Source of the DNA: Kitagawia praeruptora
Taxonomy: Eukaryota; Streptophyta; Magnoliopsida; Apiales; Apiaceae
Assembly (NCBI GenBank): GCA_037693485.1
Contig: CM075346.1
Location: 47,352,001-47,416,000 of the forward strand
Length of the DNA stretch: 64,000 nucleotides
Direction of reading: 5' to 3'
A program made the position numbers and the translations under genes. The stretch's first letter is position 1. Every line of letters starts with the position of its first letter. Below are positions 46,973-58,855 of this stretch, piece after piece. A model generated the notes under the pieces. The model made no database searches, was not told the origin of the DNA, and was given only the letters and a program-made list of their open reading frames with translations.

Positions 46973-47930
46973 AAGAGCTAAATATATCACAAACAATAAT
47001 ATAAACAATAACAATGATCCCACAATTTATTACACATGCCGACTATCAAGTAAACAAACCCAATTTTCAATATTTCCCCCAAAAGTATAACCAACAATAA
47101 ATCCCTCCTTACACACCTTATTACTCCCTTAAGCACTCTACTAGCCTTTGACAATGTGGGTTCAAATTAATGTAAGGCCAATACAAGAAAAAGGTCTAGG
47201 CAAGTAATGTGGTATGCCACCGAAAAAATAGGATTAAGCTCAACGAGTTAACTAATTGATCATGTAAACATGGTATGGTAATATGGAAAATATGCGGTTA
47301 ATCCTAAATGCCTTTATCATTTTAATCGTCAAATAATGTCATGCGTTTCAAGAAAGATCTTAAACAACTGCTAGCAATGCAAACAATCCGTGGACACTCA
47401 AGCAAACGAATAAATTGAAACAAATATGCAATATGGCTCAAAAACTCACTTGGTGGAAAACATACTCAATCCCAAGCAAAAATCTCTCTAACGCACCTAC
47501 TTGTATTCAAAGCATGCAAACTAAATCATCTTGCACATATTCATGTCCTTCTAATCACTTACAACATTCAAGAAGTCTACTAGCTTCAACTTACTAGTGT
47601 ATGTGTGTGTACACAAGAACAAAGCATATCACTTCTCAATCAAAAGCGTCAACAACACAAAATTCCTATCAAGCATGGGTGCAAATGCAAACTATTATGA
47701 ACTCACATGACATACTAACAAAAAAAACAGAATGTCCTATATGAAACAATCGTAGATATCACAAACATAAATTCATAATTTTCTAATACTAATATGCAAG
47801 CATGAAATCCTACATGAACACAATGACTAACAATTACAATTATATACACTACTTATCCCTCAAACCACCCCCAAACTTAGAATATTCAATGTCCTCATTG
47901 AATGGAAGTAAATACAAGGGAAAGTAGAAA

Positions 47931-47986
47931 ACATACCTTGGGTTGCCTCCCAAGAAGCGCTTCTTTAACGTCAATAGCTTGACGTT
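47931..47986 (-). repeat. Three adjacent palindromes with a splice-donor-like site
   Basis: In order on plus: CTTGGG/CCCAAG arms with 6-nt loop (47937-47954), GAAGCGCTTC (47954-47963), and AACGTCAA/TTGACGTT arms with loop TAGC (47967-47986). On the element's sense strand the first palindrome ends CCCAAG and runs directly into GTATGT (47936-47931), a good plant 5' splice-site sequence. Confidence 0.75.
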
Positions 47987-48001
47987 ACTTCCAAGCCTCC
48001 A

Positions 48002-48940
48002 TTAAGGATGATAATAGTTGGCCTGATCATCTCTTCGTGACACTTCATCGTCATCACGGCGATACACTTGCTGCCACTTCTCCTTGCTTGGCCTATTCGT
48101 ATAACAACTATGTCCAACTCCAATGCCATCATCCGTTGACCCAAAATCTGTCAATTTGTAGAACAACACACATTCACGGGCTTCGCTTGAATATAAAGGA
48201 GGAGGGTAAATGTAAGTTACTGAAGCCTTTGGTTCCTCAAAGAGAACTTCCTCCATTGGCTCTAATGCGCTACCTCCATCTTTATACTCTGAGACAAGTA
48301 GAAGACCAGCATCTTTCTCATGTTTTTCAGCCTCTTAGTATGTATATACCAATTCTCGAAATTTGTGTAGCTCAGCAGTGTCTGTCCCAAATAATGCCCT
48401 CTCCAAATCATCCACCATCCTAGCATGATCAAATTCCTCACATGGCTTGGGAACGCTCACCTCACCTTGGAATTTGTCTTCCTCAATTAAGCATGCAGTA
48501 CCTTGCTCCAAGTCACCGTTATTTTCTGGAATTGCCTCTAATATGAATTGTTGTTTCTCTTGTTCCAAGGCACTCAAAACTTGAGCAACAAGTGTCCCCA
48601 TAGATTTGATAGACTTCTCATGATTCTTTACAAGCATCCTAATCTCCTTCCTAATCTCCTTCAAATCATCAACCTCATCTGACTGAAAAGTAGGAATAGG
48701 TTGCTGATGTTGAAACTCTTCACTTCCATAGAAATATGACATATCTGGAACATCTTGCTGGTACTGTTGATGATGGTATGGATAATATGGTTGTTCCTCA
48801 TAAGTGACATATGGATCAACTCCTTTGTAGTAACAATATTGTGAGGGATCATGAACGCCTAAACACCGCTCACATTGCTGAGGCATGGATGTACTCGAAT
48901 ATGCCCACCATGGCAACTCCTGACCTGCCATCTTCAACAC
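48002..48940 (-). pseudogene. C gag-like frame with internal stop
   Basis: One frame of about 312 codons from the first ATG at 48940, interrupted by TAA at 48337-48335. Near the N-terminus is CERCLGVHDPSQYC, a knuckle-like Cys/His cluster. It is followed by a Tyr/Gln/His-rich stretch, a helical segment with KSMGTLVAQVLSALEQEKQQ and an acidic region. The part after the stop (YPPPLYSSEARECVLFYKL) is still protein-like. It resembles the linker and C-terminal part of gypsy (Tat/Athila) gag, but that identification is tentative. The stop may be a mutation in this copy. Confidence 0.65.
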
Positions 48941-49051
48941 TCAAGTACCTGAAACACACCGAACTAAACAAGATAGATGAGAAAAAATCTGAGTCAGTGA
49001 ACTCTAACGACCACTATTGACAAGCACATAAACCAAAAATAAAACACCAAT

Positions 49052-49071
49052 GATCCCCGGCAGCGACGCCA
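49052..49071 (-). other. C primer binding site (tRNA-Asp type)
   Basis: The minus strand begins TGGCGTCGCTGCCGGGG, differing at two positions from the complement of the plant tRNA-Asp 3' end. It lies 6 nt from the LTR. Confidence 0.82.
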
Positions 49072-49077
49072 AAAACT

Positions 49078-50546
49078 TGTTTGCACTAATTCACGCAAGC
49101 GTACGTGGTCACAAGTAATATATGAATAAGTCGAGTTCGTTCCCAAAGAGATCTGGTTATGGTTTCAATTCAGTTCATGCACCTATGCAACAATGTATGG
49201 TTATTAATCACTGCTAAGACAAATAATAAGATTTAGGTTTTAATTAACTAAAATTAACTAAGGAAGTAAATTAACAAACTAACAAGAATTTAAATCAAAT
49301 TACTTCTGCAAGAGAAAACATGGTATCCTAACTTCATTAAATACTTCCTTTAGAGATCATGCCTTAATCAATGTATGTGATGGTTTAGATATTTGATCGG
49401 ACAACACGAAACAAGTAAAAGTTACCTCTCAGTATACTAGTACCAAACTAAACATACATCCACAAAAGAGATAGAAGATGAATAGACACCAATTATGCTT
49501 AGACCCTATATCTCTATAGAATTTGAAAACATAACGGTTGAAGAACAAGTTATCCATATTGATCACATAGGGTAGCATAATATCTCTATTTACGCCACAA
49601 ATCATGATGTTAAAACATCAACCTATCCTATGCTAGCATGGCAAGTTCTAAATCTCAAGATCCACTCTCGCTTCACAAGAGATTAACAAATTAGATGTTA
49701 GCTACGCATCTAAATTCATAAAGCACAACCATACGAGGATATCAGATATATACATCACACACAGATCTGTAAAGCATCAAGATACTAAAGCTCCATAAAT
49801 AAATCCGTTAGAATCCCATGACAACGATTAGTTCATAATCGAACCTCTCGTCATCATGGGATCTGATGAAACCATGATAAAAACAAAGTATGAAAAGATA
49901 CAAATAAATCTAAGTAATTGATATGTAATGGTTCTACTCTTAATGATCTGATTTACAATGATAGGTAGTGTTTATATAGGCCCTAGAATACTTTTTCAAC
50001 AAGAAAAGACCTAAAAATACAATTTAATTCGAAACATGATAGAATTTCAGAATTTCCAGCGAGTTCGGGCGCTCTCAGCGCGGGCAGGGTGCTCTCAGCG
50101 CGGGCAGGGCGCTCTCAGCATGGCTAGCTCCTGTTTAGAATTATAGAAAATTTCCCAGGCTTCGCGTGGACAGCTTATGGGCCTCAAACGGACTTGTAAA
50201 ACTCCAGATATGGCCAAAACAGTGAAGACTGCGCAACCTACCCAGAAAATCCGAATTTGACACAAATTGCACCTTTTTCCTCCGTTTCTTTTGCAATTCT
50301 TTCGCCACTTCCCGTTCTTCAATTCTTAAGCGTTATGGTCTTCATGTTAGCCTAGGGAAATATGTCATCCTTCATTCCATTGCTCAATTTCAACTCCAAG
50401 ATTGACGAAAATACTAACCCTAAACGATATTTCACAAACCTGCACAACTAAACACAAACACATCAAAACTACAACAAACTTGAGTCCAAGACAATCAATT
50501 TAAGCCGATATAGAACGCTCCAAGTGGATATAAAATCCACTTATCA
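49078..50546 (-). repeat. C 5' LTR
   Basis: 1469 bp. It has an extra segment near 49415-49437 (AAGTTACCTCTCAGTATACTA) and lacks a short segment near 49275 compared with the left LTR. Confidence 0.93.
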
Positions 50547-52338
50547 CAACTATACAAGAATTCATTTTGAATTGATCTTCTAGTTCGAACACCACTATTT
50601 GGATCACCAATTATCAAATCTTCAGTATGATCCTTTGTCCATTTTCTAACAGGTGGTAGATTAACTCTGCTAGTCTCTTCCCCTAAGTTAGTGGTATCTC
50701 TTGTAGAAGAATTCTCTCTACCTTCAAAAAATCTCATTTGATCAATAGAATCAGTAGATTCCATATTGCTGCTAGTTACTGATCTTTCCTCAGTAGACTC
50801 TGAAAGATCAGTTCCTGATGGAGTAGACTCTGAAAAGTCAATTCCTGATGGAGTAGACTCTGAATAGCTAGTCTGCTCCTAATGATCACTGTGTTCTCTT
50901 TGATTTATTTGCTCCCCCTCAACAGTAGCATTCCTTTGAGAGGCAATAGAAATTCCTTCTGGAGAACCTTCATCATCACTGGAGAGTATCTCAGAATTCT
51001 TCAGATTTTCAAATTCCAATTTGTCATGGCTTTCATCAGTTTGCAGAATTCCAAATTTTTTATCATCAAATGCAACATGAATTGATTCCATAACAATGTG
51101 AGTTCTGAGATTATAAACTTTGAAGGCCTTAGATGCTGAATAACCTAGAAAAATTGCTTGATCCGATTTGGCTTCAAATTTTCCAAGTTGTTCTGGATGA
51201 ACTTTTAGGACATAGCATTTGCATCCAAAGATGTGAAAGTATTTCACACTTGGTTTCTTTCTTTTGATCATCTCATAGGGAGTTTTTCCATGACTATTTA
51301 CCAAGGTACAGTTTTGAGTGAAACATGTAGTGTTAATAGCTTCTGCCCAAAAGTAGGTTGGAAGTTTTGCATCTGCAAGCATGGTTCTTGCTGCCTCTAT
51401 GAGAGTCCTGTTCTTTCTTTCCACTAAACAATTCTGCTGAGGTGTACCAGGTGCAGAAAACTGTTGAGTGATTCCATTGTCTGCACAAAACCCCTCCATT
51501 GTAGAATTCTTGAATTCTGTACCATTGTCACTCCTAAGTACTTTAACTTTGTACTCAGAGTTATCTGAATATTCTTTACAAGTTCAATGATTTATTGAGG
51601 AGCTTCATCCTTCTTGTGTAGAAAGAACACCCATGTAAACCTTGTGAAATCATCCACTATCACTAGAGCATATCTTTTCTTGCTGATAGACATAATGTTT
51701 ACTGGACCAAACAGATCAAGATGTAGCATGTGAAATGGTTCAGTAATCGAATTTTCAGTCTTGCTCTTGAAAGTGGTTCTTCTTTGCTTTCCAAGCAGAC
51801 ATGCATCACAAAGTCCATCTTGCACATAATTTGCCTGAGGTAGGCCTCTCACCAGATTGTGCTTAACAAGTTGATTAAGCTTCTTGAAATTAAGATGTGA
51901 GAGATTCTTGTGCCAATTCCAGCTTTCATCACTTGTTGCTTTGCTGTAGAGACATCTAACAATTCCTTTTGATGTATCACTTAAGCTGGCTTCATATATG
52001 TTACCATGTCTTTGACCAGTTAGAACAATGTCTCCATTCTGCATATTCAAGATTTTGCATCCTTCTTTTTCAAAGATTGATTTGTAACCTTTATCACCCA
52101 GTTGACTTATGCTTAAAAGAGTATGTTTCAAGCCTTCAACCAGTGCTACATTTTCTATGATGACATTCCCCAAAACAATTGAGCCATATCCCAGAGTTTC
52201 TCCTTTGTTGCCATCTCCAAAAGATATTACTGGGCCAGCTTTCCTCTCAAACTTTGTAAGCAGGGACTTCTTTCCAGTCATATGTCCAGAGCATCCACTG
52301 TCCAAGATAATTGAATGCTTCTTTCCTGTGCCCTGCAA
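50547..52338 (-). pseudogene. B2 pol, protease-integrase part
   Basis: Begins (sense) at a TTTGCAG|G acceptor-like site (52338-52332) with no ATG, as in B1. Protease LDSGCSGHMTG, HHCC region from WHKNLSH to CDACLLGKQ, integrase HLDLFGP and VVIVDDFTRF-like core, then TAA at 51594-51592 and a one-base loss near 51575. The frame resumes with RSDNGTEF and VERKNRTL, and has TAG at 50881-50879. A 30-bp tandem repeat (about 50786-50868) encodes SESTPSG-type repeats in the acidic linker. The gene is cut at 50547 by element C and continues at 44633. Confidence 0.92.
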
Positions 52339-54640
52339 ATAAAAAGTAACTAGTTAGAATTTTTAGGACCCAACTTTGATAGGATCCTTTCTTACTAGAT
52401 TTAGAAACAACAGGCTTTGAGAATTTTGTCTTTACTTTACCTGTTGTAGAGTCAACTTTAGACTCTAATTTCACAAACTGTTTGTGACTAGGAGTTCCAG
52501 ATTTCAAGGAATAATACTCATAATACAGTTCATGATATTCTCTACACATGTAAATGGAATGAAGTAAACTACCACAATGATAAAAAGCTTTTTGTGGTTG
52601 GTATTGAATTTTCTGAGTCTTGGGGAATCTGGACTCAGTTTTCCAAGAAGGTTTTTGATTGCAGTCTAGGGCCAAATGATTATGATTTTCACACTTATAG
52701 CATTTTTTCCTAGGTGCATCAGGTACATTCTTGTAATTATTTTCTTTGTTAATACCTTCTTTTCCATTCCTATTTCTTTTGATCTTGCTGGACTCTGAAA
52801 GATCATCTAATCTCTGTTTCAACTGAGACTTAGACAGAAACCCTATGTTTACATTCTTAGATTTCTCTAACACTTTCTCATCTGAATTACTATTGTTAAT
52901 CCTTTTGTGTACAACAGGGGTACCTTTTGAATCAACAAATTTAACATGATTAGGTTCAGAAACAATTTTCTTACCTTCAGATTTAGATGTGCTAGCTTCT
53001 ACTTTACTATCATCATTGACAATAGCTACTTTTTCTTCTTGTCTAGCCTTATCAAAACCTAAACCATTAACCTTACCACGAATTCCACTTTCAAAGATTT
53101 CTATAGTCTTTTTACTGGAATTGTTAATGGTCTTAATCACATCTCTCTCTTCCTCTAGTTCTTTTCTGACATAGTCATAAGCCTCAAGAATAACACTATA
53201 ATCATGCTTAGCTTTATCAGAACTTAACTTGTATTCTTCCATTTGAATTAACTCAGATTCAAGAAAATTATTTCTATCAACTAATTTATCATTCTTAACC
53301 TTAAGTTCATCTTTTTCACAAGTAAGAATTCTAAAATTAGTCATAAGATTCTTAAACTCAGCATGGATAGTTCTAATTTCATCAGAATTTAAGCTATCAA
53401 ATGAATCAAGAGAGTGAAGTGATACCTTAACAGAGGATGGAGAAGTTTTCTTTGGAGATCCAGGTTTGTCTGAACCAAATGCCATCAATGCAATGTTGTC
53501 ATAATCCAATTCATCTTCAGAATCACTGGAATCAGCCCAATCCTTCTGTGTGACCATAAGTGCATTACCCTTTCCTGAATTCCTAGGCTTCTTACATTCA
53601 CTAGCAAAGTGTCCAAGCTCGATGCAGTTAAAGCACTTGATCTTGGCCTTATCAAGCTTGAGAATTGTACTTTTGCCTTTGTCACTCTTCTTCTCCTCCT
53701 TCTTTTGAAAAGGTCCTTTGCTAAATCTTCTCCTGTTAAATCTACCTTTCTTGAAAGCTTTAGCAAACATAGCAAAGAGTTCCTGCATCTCAGATTCAGA
53801 ATCATTGTTATCAAAGTCCATATCAGTAGTTTCTGACTCAGAACTTTCTTTGCTTTTCTTCTTCCTTGAGTTCTTTACAGCAAGCTCATCATGCTGTTCC
53901 TCCGGAAGCTTCTTTAATTGAGATTGAGCAGTAAGTGCAACAGTCTTCATCTTTCCTTCACTCCTGCTCTTCTTCTGCTGCTTATCAAGTTCATAAGCTC
54001 TTAGTTTTCCATATACTGCCTCTAATGATATTTCATCAAGATCATTAGCTTCCTCAATCGCAGATATCTTTTCATTGTAGAAATCAGGCAAAGCTTTCAT
54101 GAACTTTGTATTCATATCCTCCAAGTCATAATATTTACCATGTATGGCCATCTCATTGATGAGTTTTATAAACCTATCAAAGGTATCAGTAAGTGACTCA
54201 CCAGACTTGGATTCAAAGTACTCATACTATTGTATAAGTAATGTCCTCATATTCTTCCTGACAGGCTTAGTTCCCTAACAGTGAACCTTAAGATTGTCCC
54301 ATATATCCTTAGCAGTTTTACAAGAGAGAACATAGTTAGTGAGAACAGAATCAAGACTGTTGAATAATATGTTTCTCACTTTAGCATCTTTAAGAACATT
54401 CTCCTTGTCCTTGTCTGACCACTCAGATTTAGGCTTCTCTGCTGTATGTTCTGGAATAACCACACAATCAACAGTTGCTTGTCCAATGACCTTTGTTGGA
54501 ACAAAAGGTCCATCTCTGATTCTGTCAAGATAATCAGGATCTGTTGCTTCCAGATGATGCAACATCTTTACTTCCCATAGAGTATATTCGTTTCTCTTGA
54601 GCATAGGAATCTTAGTATTCCCATCCTTGTAACCAGACAT
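52247..54640 (-). pseudogene. B2 gag, with two TAG stops
   Basis: The ATG at 54640 is 36 nt after the primer site. One frame includes TAG at 54277-54275 and 54229-54227, both at positions where B1 gag has Gln, consistent with CAG to TAG change. First knuckle CFNCIELGHFASEC, second CYKCENHNHLALDC; in the third the first Cys is replaced by Phe (FYHCGSLLHSIYMC). A coiled-coil-like stretch lies between the first and second knuckles. Unlike B1, the gag frame runs past the pol start and overlaps pol, to a stop at 52247. A candidate intron (52435-52333) could join gag to pol in frame. Confidence 0.9.
52333..52435 (-). other. Candidate intron at the B2 gag-pol junction
   Basis: A GTAAAG donor-like site at 52435 lies on a gag codon boundary. 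A TTCTAAC branch-like word and a T-rich tract precede TTTGCAG|G (AG at 52334-52333). Removing these 103 nt would place pol in the gag frame, the same arrangement as in B1. Hypothesis. Confidence 0.45.
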
Positions 54641-54675
54641 GATTGCAGATCTTTATGATTATTCGAAATCAACCT

Positions 54676-54687
54676 GCTCTGATACCA
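54676..54687 (-). other. B2 primer binding site (tRNA-iMet)
   Basis: The minus strand reads TGGTATCAGAGC, 2 nt from the LTR. Confidence 0.94.
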
Positions 54688-54689
54688 AT

Positions 54690-55419
54690 TGTTAACTCGA
54701 ATAACTTGTAGAAGGGGGGGTTGAATACAAGTTATATAATTGTGTCTGATTTTTGCTTGGATATAGATGCACAAGATCAATCGAATGAAACGAAACTGTT
54801 TGTATTAAAAAGATAAAATACAAACTCTACCAAAGGTGTACAATACCTTTAGCAGCTGCTGATAATACAAATCTCTCTCTGTTTGTTTCGAACTCTCGAA
54901 TACAAACCTTATACAGAGCTACGCACACGAACTCACAACAGACGCTCTTTACAATGATATTGAGAGAGTATTTATAATGCTACCTATCAACTAATAACAG
55001 AAAGATATAATCTATACATGACAATGTTCTGCCTTCTAGTCGATAGTTTCCTTCAATAGAAAATTCTTTCCTTCATAATATCTTCTTGCTTGTTCTTCAA
55101 ACAACGATCCTGTTTTTTTTAGCACTTGCCAGTTTCTGTAGCATCCACAATGACATCATCAGTAGCATGACGGATATCAGGATCTGTACACTGCATCAGT
55201 ATCTGATCATCCATCAGTATTGGACGTTCATCAGGATTTGATCTCTGTTCCTGACATGTAGTCTCCGATACACTGTTCATTCCTGACTAAACTGTATAGA
55301 TTACTGTCTTACACATAAATCCTATATATAGTGCTAAATCCTTTATAAGATCAGGATTACAAGAAGTATAATGTGTAAATTCTATTCTTAACATCACAAC
55401 TTATGAATTATTCCTAACA
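54690..55419 (-). repeat. B2 5' LTR
   Basis: 730 bp, equal in length to the left LTR. Ends CCTAACA, followed by the ACACT duplication (55420-55424). Confidence 0.94.
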
Positions 55420-55424
55420 ACACT

Positions 55425-55500
55425 TATTATGCTAACAAATATATCGCAGTAATTAAAGTCATAATAAATACGTTTATTTAATAATCAAATGACATAAAGG
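55425..55500 (-). repeat. Element A 5' LTR, piece 3 of 4
   Basis: 76 bp continuing the LTR of A. The last five bases AAAGG (55496-55500) are the duplication of element D, repeated at 63930-63934. Confidence 0.94.
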
Positions 55501-57084
55501 TGAAGGAATTTACGGACGAGCGGAAGCGTGATATAACATTTATTCCGTAAAAACCATGTATCGCACATATAGAAAATCATATAAAAACGAAAAAGCAGAG
55601 GAATCGAAACCTTACCTTGAAAATTCGAAGATGGTTTGGATGGTTGCAAGCAGTTGCTTCTCAGAGTGTGAAGCACTCTACCGGTATCCACCAAGAATGA
55701 CCCTCTTTGATGAAGCTTTTTATAAAACCAAGCTTTTATAAAAATTGAGTTTTTGGGAGAGAGAGAGAGAGATGGAGGCTAGCTCCTTCTTTAGGTTTTT
55801 CACAAAAACTAAAATGATCTTTAGAATGAGCCATCTCATTCTATTTATAGGGCTTGCTTAGGGTTTTTTTAATATTATCTTAATAATATATCTTTACCCC
55901 ACATTTTATCTTATAAAATGCTTTGGTAATAATTAAAACTATTTTAATCATCATTTCTTTTTCTAAACTATTTAGAAAATAATTCTCTCTCTCAAAATTT
56001 AAAACTTTTCATCAAAGAAAATATTCTTTTATGGTGTGACCTTGTAGGTTCAATATTAAGCCGGTAGTAGAAATAAATAATAATAAACCTTTTATTTATT
56101 ATTTATATGAATTCTAAAATTCATTAAATATAATTAACATAATAATTATATTTATTCTACATCGTGAGTGATGCTTCTCAACATATCACGACTATCCGAA
56201 TAATATGAATTCACTGCTTAGAATACCAAGAACCTGTCAGTGACTAGTTATCGTACAATCAATTCCTTCCACCCTACAATATCCCGATTAAATATAAGGC
56301 ATGGATCTCGTGTCAAGCCTATCAAATTTCATCATATGATTTCTTATTCATAATGCAAAGTTCATATTAATGCAAATTAGAAACTCCTTTCTAATTTCAT
56401 TCACTCTGGCCAGAGATTCCAGAACTTGCATACTAAGAATAACATAGGATATTCACTTCCTTACTAGAAGGGGTAGATCCTTTATTGACCATTAACTATC
56501 TCCATACACAAATCCCTATGCCCAGAATAGACCTAATGGATGTCCTTGAGACTAAGGACTAAACCAAAGCACAGTTCATTATATACAAGATTACTCTAAC
56601 GATCTCAAGTCTAAGGACACTTGTACAACTATCACTCAGTGAACAACTATCGACACGTGAGTAAACTCCATTAGTTGTTCAACTTATCGAGTCATGTTCA
56701 GTGAACTTATTCCCTAATAAGCACCTACATACTAGCTATAGTGTCACCACACAAATGCCTATGAGAACAGACATCCTCCTGAAAGGAGCAAGCATAGTAT
56801 GTACCAATCATTGCGGATTCACTAACTTCCGATTAGTTATCCTATGATCAGGAACTGTTTAAGTCTAGAGTTATCATCTTCTAGATCTCACTATTATAAT
56901 CTCATTATAATTCTAGAAGCTTTACTTTAAACCATGGAATATCTTATTTAAAACACTTTAAATAGATAAGGCCCGTAATAAAAACAAATAAATCTTTTAT
57001 TAATATTAATGAAATCAAATAAGTGTACAAGAAAGTTCTTCTTAAATAATCTTACATGATTGGATTTTAGGACAAACTCTTTCA
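55501..57084 (-). repeat. D 3' LTR
   Basis: Nearly identical to 62344-63929, with scattered substitutions (roughly 2 %). It contains a GA microsatellite near 55758. Confidence 0.94.
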
Positions 57085-57096
57085 ATCTCCCACTTG
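57085..57096 (-). other. D polypurine tract
   Basis: The minus strand reads AAGTGGGAGATT directly before the LTR. Confidence 0.8.
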
Positions 57097-57131
57097 TACT
57101 AAAGCCAATCATTCTAGTATCTAATACCCAT

Positions 57132-58755
57132 TCACTCATTATGACGATCGAAGTGAATCTGAGATTGCGGCTTAGTGAGTGGGTCTGCTATGTTGTTATG
57201 TGTGTCAACTCTCTCAATGTTGACATCTCTACTTTCATCTATAAACTCTGCTTCCGCTGTTGAGTCAACCGTTGTAGGCTGTTTGGAACTCTTCCAACAA
57301 AACGCTCCACCCTTCAGAGTAAACACGTACCCTAACATGGATTTGCTATCATCACTTTCTGATTGAAAACTGGAGTCAGTATAACCCTCTATTTTCAACT
57401 CAGATCCACCAAAAACAAGAAAAATATCCTTAGTCCTTCGCACGTACTTAAGGATGTTCTTCACTGCTTTCCAGTGGTCTTCACCTGGATCGGACTGATA
57501 TCTGCTTGTCACACTAATTGAATAAGCAACATCAGGCAAGTACATAACATCGCGTACATGATAGATCCTATTGCTGAAGCATAAGGAATCTTACTCATAC
57601 GCTCTCTTTCCTCACGTGTCTCATGAGACATCTTCTCGGAAAGGGATACTCCACGGCTCATCGGTATGAGACCTATCGTGGAGTTTTCATGCTAAACCTT
57701 TTAAGCACTTTCTCGATGTATGTACCCTGGGTAAGACCTATCATTCTTCTAGATCTATCTTTATAGATCTTCATACCGAGAATGTAGGATGCTTCTCCCA
57801 AGTCCTTCATAGTGAAGTTCTTTGATAGCCACACTTTGACTGATTGCAGCATCGCTATGTCATTTCCTATAAGAAGTATGTCATCCACATACAATACAAG
57901 AAATGTTACCACGCTCCCACTAACCTTCTTGTAGACACATGGTTCATCTATGTTTTTGATAAAACCAAACTCTTTGATTTTCTCATTAAAATAGATGTTC
58001 CATCTATGAGAAGCTTGCTTCAATCCATATATGGTTCGCAAGAAAAATCCGAATTGATTTGAGTAGGGCTACATGCAAAAAGTTTCATCAAAGTCAATCC
58101 TTTGCCTTTGTCTGAATCATTTTGCCATGAGCCTAGCCTTGTAGGTCTCCACCTAGCCATCTACTCCAATCTTTCTCTTGTATACCCTTTAGCACCCAAT
58201 AAATCTAACATCCTCAGGTGCTTCAACCAAGGTCCATACTTGGTTGGCATCATAGAATCCATTTCGGATTTCATGGCACTCTGCCATTTCTCTGAGTCAA
58301 CACTATGTCACATAAGGTTGTTTAGTTTGAACAGGAGTTTCCTTTTGAACCGTAGTAGTTTATGTTTCATGAACTTCTTTAAGTTCAATCTTGCTCCCAC
58401 TGTTCCCTTCAAGAATAAACTATTTTTCTAAGAAGGTAGCATGTCTGGAGAGAAACACCCTATGATCGGTGTAACAGTAATACCCTAAAATCTTTTTAGG
58501 ATATCCCACAAACCTACATTTTACGGATCGAGATTCCTGCTTATTAGGGTCAACTTTCTTGACATAAGCTGGACATCCCCAAATCTTAACGTGTTTATGA
58601 CTCGGTTTCCTTTCTTTCCATATCTCATGTGAAATTTGAGGAACAGATTTGGAAGGCACCTTATTCAGTAAATATGCTGAGGTTTCCAATGCATAACCCC
58701 AAAGGAATACTGGAAGATTTGCATAGCTCATCATGGACCGAACCATGTCTAACAA
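57132..58755 (-). pseudogene. D pol remnants with multiple deletions
   Basis: Pieces in order: integrase C-terminal part (58755-58420, LLDMVRSMMSYANLP to FVGYP); a degraded linker; RT central part (58041-57673) with YGLKQASHRWN, YVDD and KDLGEASYILGM; RNase H (57545-57132) from RYQSDPGEDHWKAVKN to NIADPLTK. Missing are the integrase zinc and catalytic core (about 530 bp compared with element A, junction near 58770), the RT segment with the first catalytic Asp (near 58045), and the RNase H stretch between TAEAEF and DVNIERV. It cannot be functional. Confidence 0.92.
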
Positions 58756-58855
58756 AGTTCGATTTCCCCTTTTATTAGTATATTCAATTTGTAAATTATG
58801 CTCTACGTCACATACATACAGACCATTATTTAAAATACCACTACCATAAAGAACG

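Larger units (their letters stand above)
46106..48001 (-). other. C internal non-coding region
   Basis: 1.9 kb with no coding signal. A TA microsatellite followed by poly-pyrimidine lies at about 46915-46972. The hairpin block at 47931-47986 is listed separately. Confidence 0.75.
44634..50546 (-). mobile_element. Element C: non-autonomous LTR element with tRNA-Asp-type primer site
   Basis: 5.9 kb with LTRs of 1462 and 1469 bp (about 20 substitutions plus two indels). The minus-strand primer site resembles the 3' end of plant tRNA-Asp, as in gypsy elements of the Tat/Athila group. The only protein-like frame is a gag-like region of about 310 codons. No enzyme domain is present, so it is non-autonomous. 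It is inserted in pol of B2, flanked by CAACT. Confidence 0.9.
37346..55419 (-). mobile_element. Element B2: broken Sirevirus-like copia element
   Basis: 18.1 kb, or 12.2 kb after removing element C. LTRs are 730 bp with about 16 differences (2.2 %). The organisation is the same as B1: gag with knuckles, pol, spacer, ORF3, G-rich tract. It carries at least seven in-frame stops, one frameshift and the C insertion, so it is inactive. It belongs to the same lineage as B1 but a different family: LTRs and spacers are unrelated in sequence. Confidence 0.93.

Noticed and set aside
55556..55741. 61-codon frame in the D LTRs (also 62399-62584)
   Set aside because: Present in both LTRs and probably U5/R non-coding sequence; similarity between copies reflects LTR identity only.
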